Below are positions 1-9,076 of a DNA stretch of 64,000 nucleotides, one piece after another. Numbering within the stretch: position 1 is the first letter of the stretch; each line of letters begins with the position of its first letter. Origin of the DNA: an uncultured Pseudomonas sp. (GTDB taxonomy: Bacteria; Pseudomonadota; Gammaproteobacteria; Pseudomonadales; Pseudomonadaceae); assembly GCA_943914515.1 (NCBI GenBank), contig CALUCI010000005.1, positions 6,573 through 70,572 of the forward strand, given 5' to 3'. The translations under genes were made by a program, and so were the position numbers. The notes under the pieces are model-generated. The model was not told where the DNA came from and searched no databases. It was given only the letters and a program-made list of their open reading frames with translations.

Positions 1-115
1 GGACGCGCCTCAGGCCCGCGCGCACTCGGCGACCATCGTCGACTGGATCTTCGACCGCGACGGTATCAATCCTTCCTATGAGGTATTGGCCAAGGCCCTT
101 CACGCGCCGCTTTGA
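1..115 (+). CDS. C-terminal end of an unidentified protein (partial)
   Basis: An open frame enters from the left edge (first full codon at position 2) and stops at TGA 113-115, giving 37 residues that end in AKALHAPL. The stop is followed 22 bases later by a strong hairpin, which supports this as a real gene end. The fragment is too short to identify; the WIFDRDG stretch could belong to the end of a LysR-type effector domain, but that is a guess. Confidence 0.5.
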   Translation, partial: DAPQARAHSATIVDWIFDRDGINPSYEVLAKALHAPL

Positions 116-136
116 CAGGCCGAAATCAAGCCCCGG

Positions 137-175
137 AAACGACAACAGGCACTCGATGAGTGCCTGTTGTCGTTT
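137..175. terminator. Bidirectional intrinsic terminator
   Basis: An 18-bp perfect inverted repeat (137-154 with 158-175) around a 3-base loop, GAT. It has A residues at the left base and a T run at the right base, so it can work on both strands. It lies between two convergent genes, the partial gene ending at 115 and the oxidoreductase ending at 193, and probably terminates both. Confidence 0.9.
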
Positions 176-192
176 TGCCCTGAAGCTTTCTA

Positions 193-3100
193 TCAGTAGG
201 CTTTCTCCACCTCCACCACGGCAATGCGCCTGACTGCGGCGCGCTCCAGCGGCCCGCCATTGATCTGTGCGAGCAACTCGGCCTGACGCTGCTGCGCGCT
301 GGCAATCGAACGCGCCTTGACGTGGCCATAGCCGCGGATGCTTTCCGGCAGCCGTGCCCAGCTCAGCACCAGGGGCAAGGTCTCGGCAGTCAGCTTCGGC
401 AGCAGCGACAGCAGGGTGCTCTGGTACTCAGCGAGCAGCCGTCGTTCCTCGCGGCGCTCCTTGAGCAACGCGAACGGGTCGAACGCCGTGTGGCGGAGAA
501 AGCGCAGCCCGGCCAGCGCCCGGAACAGCGGAATGACCCAGTTCGACACCTTGATCTTGCGCGGTTCAGCGGCGCCCTTCTTCCTGAAACCATCCAACAG
601 CGGTGGCGCCAGATGGAACGTCACCTTGGGCCGACCGACAAAGGCCTCGCCGAGGCTTTGCAGGAACGCCGGCGAGCTGTGCAGCCGCGCCACCTCGTAC
701 TCATCCTTGAAGGCCATCAGCTTGAACAGGTTCTGCGCGACCGCATGCACCAACGTGGAGTCGCCGAGCCCCGCCGTGGCCTGCACCACTTTTTCGACCA
801 GGGCACGATAACGGGCGGCGTAACGCTGGTCCTGGTAGTCCTGCAGAAATGCGCTGCGCTGCTCCACCACCTGCGCCAGGGTCTGGTTGAGCGCCGGGAC
901 CGGCCGCGCCTGCACGACCGGTTTGATCTGGCTGTCGACGAAGGCCGGATCGGCCGCCAGCAGTCGCCCCCAGGCAAAGGCCAGGCGGTTGGACTGCAGG
1001 TCGCCGCCGTAGATTTCCAGCGAGCGGTCGAGGGCATCGAACGTCAGCGGCACAGCGCCCTGCTGCCAGGCATACCCCAACAGCAGGATGTTCGCCTGCA
1101 TCGGCCCGATGACTGCGCTGGCGACCTGACGTGCATCCAGCGACTCATAGCGCGCCGCGCCCACGGTATCGATCAGGCGCTGCTCGATCGCGGCGGTTTC
1201 CAGACGCAAGGAAGGGTCGAGCAACATGGCGCCCGCCTGCACCTCGCTGGTACTGGCGATGACCCGCGACTTGCCCCGGCGCAACACGTTCAGGGCCTCA
1301 TCTTCGGAGGCGACGGCAAGGTCAGCGGCAATCAGGACGTCGGCACAGGCACGGTCGATACGGTGCTGGTGCAACTGTTGCGGATCACGCGCCAGGCGAA
1401 TATGGCTGAACACCGAGCCGCCTTTCTGGGCGAAGCCGGTAAAGTCCAGCACCGATACTTCGAGCCCCTGCAGGTGCGCAGCCATGGCAATTGTGCCGGC
1501 CATGGTCACCACTCCCGTACCGCCGACCCCCGTCAGCAGCAGCTCGAAGGTGCGCCCGAAGCCCGGCAGTTCCGGCGCCGCCAGTGCGCCTGCACGCTGC
1601 AGCACCTGTTCCGCCGGCAACTGCTGGCGGCGCGCGGGTGCCGGTGTACCGGTGACAGTGACGAAGCTCGGGCAGAAGCCCTTGACGCAGGATTGATCGA
1701 GGTTGCAGCTATCGTTCTCGATGCTGCGCTTGCGGCCGAACTCGGTTTCGACCGGCACCACCGACAGGCAGTTGGACTTGGTCTGGCAATCGCCGCAGCC
1801 TTCGCACACCTGCTCGTTGATCACTAGGCGCGACTGCACCTTCGGCGCCGGCAGGCGCTTGCGACGGCGTCGCGCTTCGGTGGCGCAGACCTGATCGAAC
1901 ACCAGCACGCTGACGCCGCGCAGTTCACGCAGGCGCCGCTGAACGCTGTCGAGGCTGTCGCGGTGATAGACCTTGACGCCTTCCGGCAGGCTGTCGCGCG
2001 CCTTGTAGCGGCCCGGGTCATCCGCCACCACCACGACTTCCCGCACGCCTTCGCTCTGCACCAGTTCCACCACCTGGCGCACGCTCAGCTTGCCGTCCAC
2101 CGGCTGGCCGCCGGTCATCGCCACCGCGTCGTTGTACAGGACCTTGTAGGTGATGTTGGCGTTGGCGGCGATGGCCTGGCGGATCGCCAGGTAGCCCGAG
2201 TGAAAGAAGGTGCCGTCGCCGATGTTCTGAAAAATATGCGGGGTCGCGACGAACGCCATCTGCCCCAACCAGTCGGCGCCCTCACCGCCCATCTGCACGC
2301 TGCCGCTGGTGGCGCGGTCAGGCATGCGTGCCGCCAGCGCGTGACAACCGATGCCCAGGCGCGCTTCGCTGCCCTCGGGCAACTGCGTCGAGGTGTTATG
2401 CGGGCAGCCCGAGCACAGGTACGGCGTGCGCTTGAGCCAGTGGAAATCACGCGATACCGGCCCTTCGATCCAGTAGCGCGGTACGTCGATGGCCAGGCCG
2501 AACGGTGCCAGGCGCGTGGCCAGCACCCGCATGATCCGCGATGGCCGCAATTCCTCGGACACCGACAGCAGCGGCTGGCCGCGTTCGTCGAGTTTGCCGA
2601 AGATCAACGGACGGTTTTCCGGCCGGGCGTTGAACAGACCGCGCTTGAGCTGATCTTCCACCACCCCGGCTTTTTCTTCGATGACCAGCACCCGTTCACA
2701 ACGCCGTGCCCAGGATTCCAGTACCGGCGACAGCGGGTAGACCACGCGGATGCTGAGCAGGGCAACCCCGGCCTTTTCCAGTGCCTCCAGCGATACCCCG
2801 CCCCGTTCCAGCGCTTCGCGCACGTCGCCATAGGCCTTGCCGACCGCCGCGATCAGCAACCGCGGCAACGCCGGCGCCACCTCGACCCGGTCGAGCGGAT
2901 TGGCGCGAATGAATGCCCGCGCCGCCTCGATCTTGTGGGCGAAGCGCCGTTCGATCTGCATCCCGGGAAGGTCCGGCCAGCGCCAGTGCAGGCCATCCGG
3001 CCCGGGATCGACCGCAGGCGCGGTGAAACGTGGTGCCTCGAGCGCCTCGACCGAGCGCGATGCCTCGACGGTTTCGGTGACCGCCTTGAAACCGACCCAC

Positions 3101-3699
3101 AGACCGGAACAACGCGACAGCGCCCATCCCCACAGCCCGCAATACTCGTAGTCGGCAAGCCCGACCGGGTGTATCACCGGCAAACCCCAGGCGATCAGCG
3201 CCTGGTCGGACTGATGGGACATCGACGAGGACACACAGCCATGGTCGTCGCCAGTCACCACCAGCACGCCACCATGGGGCGACGAGCCGTAGGCATTACC
3301 GTGCTTCAGGGCATCGCCGGAACGGTCGACGCCCGGCCCCTTGCCGTACCACATGCCGAAGACGCCGTCGTGCAGGCGGGCGGCGTCGCTTTCGACGCGC
3401 TGGGTACCGATCAGCGTGGTGGCGGCGAGGTCTTCGTTGATCCCCGGTTGAAAACGGATATTGGCTTTTTCCAGCAGTGGCCTGGCCCGCCACAACTCCT
3501 GGTCCAGCCCGCCCAGGGGGGAACCGCGATAACCGCTGACGAAGCCGGCCGAGTTGATCCCTGCCGCCCGATCCGCTGCCGCCTGGGCCAACAGCAGGCG
3601 TACCAGGGCCTGCTGGCCACTGATGAGGATCTTGCCGGCGGGTTCGTCGATACCGCGCTGGTAGCGCGAATCAAGTCGGTAAGCAGACTCCAGGGTCAT
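193..3699 (-). CDS. Fused indolepyruvate:ferredoxin oxidoreductase (IorA-IorB type)
   Basis: This 1168-aa thiamine-diphosphate enzyme should oxidatively decarboxylate aryl- or branched-chain 2-oxo acids to acyl-CoA, passing electrons to a ferredoxin-like acceptor. The N-terminal pyruvate-binding domain is followed by a TPP domain with GDGTFFHSG and NDAVAMTGGQ. A cysteine cluster comes next (CEGCGDCQTKSNC, then CNLDQSCVKGFC), fitting an Fe-S site. An IorB-like gamma domain (LLTGVGGTGVVTMAG) ends the protein. The length fits the fused bacterial family rather than the two-subunit archaeal enzyme. Its ATG overlaps the stop of the DUF2783 gene by 4 bases (ATGA), so it is the last gene of a translationally coupled three-gene operon. 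The family call is firm. The substrate is inferred; the neighbouring aromatic-type monooxygenase suggests an aryl-2-oxo acid. Confidence 0.9.
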   Translation of the reverse strand: MTLESAYRLDSRYQRGIDEPAGKILISGQQALVRLLLAQAAADRAAGINSAGFVSGYRGSPLGGLDQELWRARPLLEKANIRFQPGINEDLAATTLIGTQRVESDAARLHDGVFGMWYGKGPGVDRSGDALKHGNAYGSSPHGGVLVVTGDDHGCVSSSMSHQSDQALIAWGLPVIHPVGLADYEYCGLWGWALSRCSGLWVGFKAVTETVEASRSVEALEAPRFTAPAVDPGPDGLHWRWPDLPGMQIERRFAHKIEAARAFIRANPLDRVEVAPALPRLLIAAVGKAYGDVREALERGGVSLEALEKAGVALLSIRVVYPLSPVLESWARRCERVLVIEEKAGVVEDQLKRGLFNARPENRPLIFGKLDERGQPLLSVSEELRPSRIMRVLATRLAPFGLAIDVPRYWIEGPVSRDFHWLKRTPYLCSGCPHNTSTQLPEGSEARLGIGCHALAARMPDRATSGSVQMGGEGADWLGQMAFVATPHIFQNIGDGTFFHSGYLAIRQAIAANANITYKVLYNDAVAMTGGQPVDGKLSVRQVVELVQSEGVREVVVVADDPGRYKARDSLPEGVKVYHRDSLDSVQRRLRELRGVSVLVFDQVCATEARRRRKRLPAPKVQSRLVINEQVCEGCGDCQTKSNCLSVVPVETEFGRKRSIENDSCNLDQSCVKGFCPSFVTVTGTPAPARRQQLPAEQVLQRAGALAAPELPGFGRTFELLLTGVGGTGVVTMAGTIAMAAHLQGLEVSVLDFTGFAQKGGSVFSHIRLARDPQQLHQHRIDRACADVLIAADLAVASEDEALNVLRRGKSRVIASTSEVQAGAMLLDPSLRLETAAIEQRLIDTVGAARYESLDARQVASAVIGPMQANILLLGYAWQQGAVPLTFDALDRSLEIYGGDLQSNRLAFAWGRLLAADPAFVDSQIKPVVQARPVPALNQTLAQVVEQRSAFLQDYQDQRYAARYRALVEKVVQATAGLGDSTLVHAVAQNLFKLMAFKDEYEVARLHSSPAFLQSLGEAFVGRPKVTFHLAPPLLDGFRKKGAAEPRKIKVSNWVIPLFRALAGLRFLRHTAFDPFALLKERREERRLLAEYQSTLLSLLPKLTAETLPLVLSWARLPESIRGYGHVKARSIASAQQRQAELLAQINGGPLERAAVRRIAVVEVEKAY

Positions 3700-3974
3700 G
3701 GCCGCACCCCTTCACGGTGCGCCGGGGCTGCCCGGGAGGACGAAGCGGGGAACAGTTTCAAGCCTTGCCGGGCGATGACGATCGCCTCGCGCAGTACCGC
3801 CTCGTCACCGACATGGTTCATCAACAGCAGCACCAGTTGCGCGTGCAGCAGGTGGCCCGCCGATTCGTCGAGATCCTGGCAGGCGTCGTTGAGCAACTGG
3901 AAGTAGCTGTCCGGGCTGCTCAGACGGCAGTCCGCCGCAAGGCCGGCAGACAAAGGAAAGGACGATGCGCTCAT
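3696..3974 (-). CDS. DUF2783-family small protein
   Basis: A 92-aa protein with a helical core (residues about 20-75, DACQDLDESAGHLLHAQLVLL then NHVGDEAVLREAI) that resembles DUF2783 proteins. It has no catalytic motif, signal peptide or membrane segment. Both ends overlap the neighbouring genes by ATGA, the monooxygenase upstream and the oxidoreductase downstream. Tight coupling suggests equimolar production, perhaps as an accessory subunit or assembly factor for one of the two enzymes. The function is unknown. Confidence 0.8.
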   Translation of the reverse strand: MSASSFPLSAGLAADCRLSSPDSYFQLLNDACQDLDESAGHLLHAQLVLLLMNHVGDEAVLREAIVIARQGLKLFPASSSRAAPAHREGVRP

Positions 3975-5635
3975 GACAATTGCTCCTGGACGTGGACGTG
4001 CACTGCGGTGGCCGAAGCGATCGCGATGGATCGCTCGATGGCCGCCAGATCGATGAAACTCAGGGAGGTCAGAACATGCTGGTCCGGGCGAATCACCACC
4101 ACGGTCCCCGGCTGCAGGCCGTAACGTGACGCCACCAGACCGCTGTGATCCCAGATCAGGCCGAGGGCGGGATCCGGCTCGCGCGCGGTCACCACGATCA
4201 CATCGACCGGCAGCGCCGAACGGATCGTCTCTGGCACCTTCGCCGGTTGTGGTTCGTACAGCAGCACGGTGAAGCCCCGCTGGCCGAGGTGATTGAGCAA
4301 CCAGTCGGGCTTGCCATGAACCGTGACCGGCGCGTCCGGGCCGGGTGTGCCGGGGGCGATGCCGCGGCCATCGGGGTCGGCGAACTGGCTGAACTGGCCG
4401 ACACCGTGCAACTGCGCAGGCCGCGACAACCGCCCGGAATTGACCAGCACCCGTCCCCAGCCGGTGTTGTGCGCCAGCGCCAGCGCCGCTTCGCGCAGTA
4501 CCTGGACGGCAGCGCTGGGCGGCGTGATGAAGTCGGCGCTGCGGGTGGAATTGAGGATGTTCTCGTCGGCGGCGAACACCCGCTCTTCGTCATAGGAATG
4601 AATCAGCGTCGGCGAGGCGCCGTGCAGGATGATCGCCGCCAGGCGCCAGCCGAGGTTGTCCGCGTCCTGGATCCCGCCGTTGCCGCCACGCCCGCCGAAC
4701 GGGCTGACCTGGTGCGCACTGTCACCGGCAAACACCACCCGCGAATGCACGAAAGACTCCAGCCGCCGGCAGCGAAAGGTGTAGACGCTGACCCAGTCGA
4801 TGCGCAGCGGCGTGTGCTCGCCGAACATCGCCCGCAGGCGCCTGGTCACGCGCTCCGGTTCACGTTCGAGCGCCGGATCGGCCTCGGCACCGAGCTGGAA
4901 GTCGACCCGCCAGAGGTCATCCGGCTGCTTGTGCAGCAGCACCGAGTGATTGGGGTGAAACGGCGGATCGAACCAGAAGCGCCGCTCGGCGGGAAAGTCA
5001 GGTTTCATCTCCACATCGACGATCAGGAAGTTGTCGTCGAAGACCTTGCCAATGAACGGCAGGTCCAGTGCGGTACGCACCGCCGAGCGCGCGCCGTCGC
5101 AGGCGACCAGCCAGTCGGCGTGCAACTGGTAGGCGCCGTCGGGCGACTCGACACTGACGGTCGCCCCGTCAGGCCGGTGCTCGACGCCGACCACCCGGGT
5201 CAGGCACTGCAGCTCGACAAGGCCGCTGGCCAGACACGCCTGGACCAGCCATTCCTCGATGTAGGTCTGCTGGATGTTGAGAAACGCCGGGCAGCGAAAA
5301 TCCGGCTCTGGCTGGAAGTCGAAGCTGAACACTTCCTGCTCCCGGTGAAAGACCCGGCCGAGCTGCCAGTCGACCCCCTTTGCCTGCAGTTCGTCCGCCA
5401 GTCCCAGGCGCCCGAGAATCTCCAGACTGCGTTGAGCGAATACCAGTGCCCTGGACCCTTCCGTCAAGGTCTGCCGGGCCTCCAGCACCACACTGGCGAC
5501 ACCGCGGCGGGCGAGGTCGAGGGCCAGGGTCAGGCCGACCAGGCCGGCGCCGACAATCACCAGCGGCACGCTGCGCGGCGTGCCGAGTTGAAGGTCGAGG
5601 GGAGTGGAATAGATCAAGCTGGATGGCTGATGCAT
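3971..5635 (-). CDS. FAD-dependent aromatic monooxygenase (PheA/TfdB/MhpA-like)
   Basis: A 554-aa class A flavoprotein monooxygenase, predicted to hydroxylate an aromatic ring with NAD(P)H and O2. The N-terminal Rossmann motif is VIVGAGLVGLTLALDLARRG. The DG motif is LVACDGARSAVR and the second FAD motif is VVFAGDSAHQVSPFGGRGGNG. A thioredoxin-like C-terminal tail follows, as in phenol hydroxylase relatives. The start is ATG 5635 because GGAGG lies 7-8 bases upstream; an in-frame extension to 5725 exists but has no such site. It is the first gene of the operon with the DUF2783 protein and the 2-oxoacid oxidoreductase. The substrate cannot be read from sequence. Confidence 0.88.
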   Translation of the reverse strand: MHQPSSLIYSTPLDLQLGTPRSVPLVIVGAGLVGLTLALDLARRGVASVVLEARQTLTEGSRALVFAQRSLEILGRLGLADELQAKGVDWQLGRVFHREQEVFSFDFQPEPDFRCPAFLNIQQTYIEEWLVQACLASGLVELQCLTRVVGVEHRPDGATVSVESPDGAYQLHADWLVACDGARSAVRTALDLPFIGKVFDDNFLIVDVEMKPDFPAERRFWFDPPFHPNHSVLLHKQPDDLWRVDFQLGAEADPALEREPERVTRRLRAMFGEHTPLRIDWVSVYTFRCRRLESFVHSRVVFAGDSAHQVSPFGGRGGNGGIQDADNLGWRLAAIILHGASPTLIHSYDEERVFAADENILNSTRSADFITPPSAAVQVLREAALALAHNTGWGRVLVNSGRLSRPAQLHGVGQFSQFADPDGRGIAPGTPGPDAPVTVHGKPDWLLNHLGQRGFTVLLYEPQPAKVPETIRSALPVDVIVVTAREPDPALGLIWDHSGLVASRYGLQPGTVVVIRPDQHVLTSLSFIDLAAIERSIAIASATAVHVHVQEQLS

Positions 5636-6036
5636 GAGTGGTTGCCTCCGATGGCAAAGTGTTGCGTTCACGAACGCACGCAGGTCCTGCCGGAGGACGT
5701 TAGCTCTCATACGGTTAGTACGCAAGTACGCCTTTATTGAAGCTTTATAGTGTTGAAAACTATGTTTATAACGCTTTTACCCAGCCATTCCAGCGGCCCG
5801 ACACATACACCTTGAAACGCTTTAGATCGCTATATAGCTGATAAAAGAAACAATTTATCGGCAGCACCTATCACTTCACACATCCAGCGATGACAGGCCA
5901 TCAAAAAACTATATTGCAGACGATCTATTCGTGAACTACTTTGTTTTGGCCATGCAAAGCCATGTTGAACATCCGCCCGGACGTACCCGGGACTGCACCG
6001 TCCCATGGAAGGGCAATGACCATTTCAGGAGAAAAC
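5636..6036. promoter_or_regulatory. Divergent promoter region (no gene)
   Basis: About 400 bases between the divergent monooxygenase and EthD genes. It is clearly more A+T-rich than its surroundings and must carry both promoters. Two short dyads stand out: GTAC-N4-GTAC at 5718-5729 and the perfect GCTATATAGC at 5829-5838. Either could be an operator, but no regulator gene is adjacent. No convincing sigma-70 pair was found. Confidence 0.5.
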
Positions 6037-7086
6037 ATGCTCGACATCACCCAGGAAAGCGCGTCGTTCACGCCCGCCTCCAGCTTCGGGAATGAACCGC
6101 TTACAGTGCTTTGCACACTGCTGTCGCGCGCGGACAACACGCCGTTGAACCAGCGCCGCAAAGGCCCGCTGCAAATGCTCGATCTGTATGGCGAGGTGCT
6201 CGGCGACCCGGCCAGTACCGTCAACGCCTTCGAGGCGCAGCCCAACCTCAATTTCGAGAAATGGACCGAGTACTGGCGCAAGACCCACGGCCCGCGGTTT
6301 ACCCACGCCTTGCCGACCCAGGCCAATGGCCGCCACCCGCTGCTGCGCTACGACCAGATTCATCGCTTGAGTGCCGGGCCGTCGAACCTGCGCCCGCTGC
6401 CCTATCTGCCTCCGCTCGATGACGACGGTCGGCTGTTCGACACGGTGATCGGCCATGTGCCGGAGTATCAGCGCCCGGAATGGGACGGCATCGCCTACCT
6501 CGGTTTCGCCAACACCGACGCCTTGCAGGTCATCTTCGGCCACGAGGAAATCACCCGGGCGATCCTGCCTGAAGACCAGGTGATCTTCCGCGAGCTGTGC
6601 CCGGTCCTGTGCCGCCAGCACATCATCATCCCCAGCGCCACCTCGCGCGAGTCGGTGCTGCTGATCAGCCTGGTTCGCCGCAACCCGGCACTCAGCCGCG
6701 AACAATTCCAGCACCGCTGGCTGCACGAGTACGCGCCGCGCCTGCAGGCCAAAGCGGCCACCCGGCGACTGGTCACGCGCTACGTGCAACTGCACAACAT
6801 CGGCCCGGTCGACGCCGACCAGCCGCTCTACCACGAGGTGGGCAAGGACATCGACGGCGTCGCGATCAGCGCCTTCAGCTCGATCATCGACCTGGAAGAA
6901 TTCCTCAGCGATCCGGACATCGCCGCGCTGCTGCAGACCCAGGATGGCCTGATCGACCCCGCACAGCATGAGTACTGGACCGCCCTGGCCTTCCAGGTGG
7001 TCAATCAGTTGCCCGCCGAGACCCGCACCGCCAGCCCTTCTCCCGCTCGACAGGACGTCGCCGCTCACGCAGAAGCAGCAAGCTGA
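6037..7086 (+). CDS. EthD-like dimeric alpha/beta-barrel protein
   Basis: A 349-aa soluble protein with two EthD-like segments. One is near residues 60-185 (FEKWTEYWRKTHGPRF) and the second near 200-320 (SREQFQHRWLHEYAPRLQ); both carry the family W-x-x-x-H-x-P/A-R pattern. EthD domains occur in small ferredoxin-fold proteins linked to degradation or polyketide pathways, and most are poorly characterised. ATG 6037 is preferred over the frame opening at 5941 because CAGGAG sits 7 bases upstream. It precedes the DAHP synthase by 39 bases and is probably co-transcribed with it. Confidence 0.75.
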   Translation: MLDITQESASFTPASSFGNEPLTVLCTLLSRADNTPLNQRRKGPLQMLDLYGEVLGDPASTVNAFEAQPNLNFEKWTEYWRKTHGPRFTHALPTQANGRHPLLRYDQIHRLSAGPSNLRPLPYLPPLDDDGRLFDTVIGHVPEYQRPEWDGIAYLGFANTDALQVIFGHEEITRAILPEDQVIFRELCPVLCRQHIIIPSATSRESVLLISLVRRNPALSREQFQHRWLHEYAPRLQAKAATRRLVTRYVQLHNIGPVDADQPLYHEVGKDIDGVAISAFSSIIDLEEFLSDPDIAALLQTQDGLIDPAQHEYWTALAFQVVNQLPAETRTASPSPARQDVAAHAEAAS

Positions 7087-7125
7087 TTCACCCCATCCCC
7101 TTATGGAACAAGCGGAGATGCACCG

Positions 7126-8505
7126 ATGCCCAATGAATGGTCGCCCTCATCCTGGCGTGAAAAGAATGTCCTGCAATTGCCGGATTACCCCGATCCGGCG
7201 CGCCTCGCTGCCGTAGAAGCACAACTGCGCGACAGCGTGCCGCTGGTGCTGGCGTCCGAGGTGCGCTCGCTGAAAGCGCGGCTGGCCCAGGTCGCACGGG
7301 GCAAGGCGTTTCTGCTGCAAGGCGGTGACTGCGCCGAATCCTTCGCCGAATTCCACCCCGGTGGCGTGCGGGATCTGTTCAGGGTGTTCCTGCAGATGTC
7401 GACGGTGCTGGCATTCAGTACCGGCGTGCCGGTGGTCAAGGTCGGGCGGATTGCCGGGCAGTTCGCCAAGCCGCGCAGCAGCCCTGACGAAACCATCGAT
7501 GGCGTCACCCTGCCCAGCTATCGCGGCGACATCATCAACTCGATCGAGTTTACCGAGCAGGCACGCCGACCCGATCCGGAGCGCATTCTGCAGGCCTACA
7601 ACCAGTCCAGCGCCACCATGAACCTGCTGCGGGCGCTGGGGCGCAGCGGCTTTTCCGACATGCGCCATGTCCAGCAGTGGAACACCCGCTTCATTGCCGG
7701 CGCGCCGGAAGGACGGCGCTACCAGGTGATCGGCCGGCGCATCGAAGAAGCCCTCGCCTTCATGAATGCCTGCGGCGTCTCGCCGGAATCGGTGCAGGCA
7801 CTGCGGGAAACCGAGCTGTTCACCAGTCACGACGCGCTGCTGCTCAACTACGAGGAGGCGTTCGCCCGCCTCGATTACACCAGTGACGAGTGGTACGACT
7901 GTTCGGCGCACATGCTCTGGATCGGCGAACGAACCCGCGGCGTGGACGATGCCCATGTGGAGTTTCTCAGGGGCGTGAAAAACCCCGTCGGCCTCAAGTG
8001 CGGGCCGACGCTGCAGGAACAGGATCTGCTGCAACTGATCGATGCGCTCAACCCCGACAACGAGGCTGGCCGCCTGACCCTGATCGTGCGCATGGGCGCC
8101 GACGTGCTGGCCGAGCGCCTGCCGCAACTGGTGCGGGCGGTGAAGAACGAGGGGCGCGACGTGGTCTGGTCGGTGGACCCGATGCATGCCAACACCATCA
8201 AATCCAGCAGCGGCTACAAGACCCGGCGGTTTGCCTCGGTGATCAGCGAAGTCGAGCGCTTCTTCGATGTCCATCAGGCCGAAGGCACCCATGCCGGCGG
8301 CGTGCACCTGGAGATGACCGGGGCGGATGTCACCGAGTGCACCGGCGGCGGTCAGCGCATCTGCGATGCGGACCTGAGCGACCGCTACCACACCCACTGC
8401 GACCCACGCCTGAACGCCTCGCAGGCACTGGAACTGGCGTTTCTGATCGCCGAGAAACTCAAGATCGGCAAGCCTGAACCGGCAGTGCTGGAACTGGCAC
8501 TCTGA
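7126..8505 (+). CDS. Class II 3-deoxy-7-phosphoheptulonate synthase (DAHP synthase)
   Basis: A 459-aa enzyme that condenses phosphoenolpyruvate and erythrose 4-phosphate, the first step of the shikimate pathway. Class II hallmarks are present: [57 protein letters not shown] and [15 protein letters not shown]. The length matches plant and mycobacterial class II enzymes. Pseudomonads usually also carry class I enzymes elsewhere, and class II copies are often associated with secondary metabolism. Being downstream of an EthD gene and divergent from an aromatic oxygenase operon is therefore suggestive, but no product is evident. A single ATG with GGAG upstream sets the start. Confidence 0.95.
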   Translation: MPNEWSPSSWREKNVLQLPDYPDPARLAAVEAQLRDSVPLVLASEVRSLKARLAQVARGKAFLLQGGDCAESFAEFHPGGVRDLFRVFLQMSTVLAFSTGVPVVKVGRIAGQFAKPRSSPDETIDGVTLPSYRGDIINSIEFTEQARRPDPERILQAYNQSSATMNLLRALGRSGFSDMRHVQQWNTRFIAGAPEGRRYQVIGRRIEEALAFMNACGVSPESVQALRETELFTSHDALLLNYEEAFARLDYTSDEWYDCSAHMLWIGERTRGVDDAHVEFLRGVKNPVGLKCGPTLQEQDLLQLIDALNPDNEAGRLTLIVRMGADVLAERLPQLVRAVKNEGRDVVWSVDPMHANTIKSSSGYKTRRFASVISEVERFFDVHQAEGTHAGGVHLEMTGADVTECTGGGQRICDADLSDRYHTHCDPRLNASQALELAFLIAEKLKIGKPEPAVLELAL

Positions 8506-8561
8506 TCGCGACATTGGCTCGCGGGTAATATGGATTACCCCATGTCGGTGAAACCACTACC

Positions 8562-8674
8562 GCCTCGCGGGTGAACCCGCTCCTACGGACAGGATTACCC
8601 CCCCCGTAGGAGCGGGTTTACCCGCGAGGCGTCGGTGAAGCCAATACCGCATCGCGGCTGAACCCGCTCCTACG
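8562..8674. repeat. Three Pseudomonas REP elements
   Basis: Three copies of the GTAGGAGCGGGTTnACCCGCGAGGC element are at 8562-8587 (reverse), 8605-8630 (forward) and 8649-8674 (reverse). The first two form a head-to-head pair able to fold as a large hairpin. The third overlaps the end of the SMR transporter gene and supplies its TAG stop codon. The block separates two convergent genes. Confidence 0.9.
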
Positions 8675-9011
8675 CCACCTGCCCTTCGCCGACCAGCTTC
8701 AGGCCGACGATTCCGCCAATGATCATCAGCAGGCACAAGCCTTTCAGCACACCCAGGTGTTCGCCAAGAAACAGGCTGCCGTAGACCACCGTGCCCAACG
8801 TGCCAATTCCCACCCACACGGCATACGCCAGCCCCAGCGGCAACTCGCGCACCGACAGGCTCAGCAGGTAAATGCTCAGTGCCAGAAAAAACCCGCAATA
8901 CAGGCTCGGCCACAACCGGGTGAAGCCTTCGGTGCGGGGGATGATCGAGGCGTAGAACACCTCGCACACCCCGGCAAGAATCAGGTAGCCCCAGCCATTC
9001 AACACGCTCAT
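8670..9011 (-). CDS. Small multidrug resistance (SMR) family exporter
   Basis: A 113-aa four-helix inner-membrane protein of the EmrE/SugE(Gdx) family, expected to work as an antiparallel dimer exchanging protons for a cationic substrate. The essential membrane glutamate is visible as E17 in GVCEVFYAS. The motifs GFTRLWPS, LPLGLAYAVWVGIGTLGT and GEHLG...GGIVGLKL are typical. Start ATG 9011 has GAGGGAG upstream and gives the usual SMR length. GFTRLWPS and the LPLGLAYAVW block recall the guanidinium/quaternary ammonium branch as much as the drug branch, so substrate is open. Confidence 0.9.
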   Translation of the reverse strand: MSVLNGWGYLILAGVCEVFYASIIPRTEGFTRLWPSLYCGFFLALSIYLLSLSVRELPLGLAYAVWVGIGTLGTVVYGSLFLGEHLGVLKGLCLLMIIGGIVGLKLVGEGQVA

Positions 9012-9076
9012 TGCCCAACTCCCTCGATCCCAATGAAAACGCCGACGCAAGGCGTCGGCGCAGGGTTTTGCCGCAC

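Noticed and set aside
1963..3906. 647-codon plus-strand frame across the 2-oxoacid oxidoreductase
   Set aside because: High-G+C shadow of the real minus-strand gene; composition is His/Arg/Gln-rich and no motif is seen.
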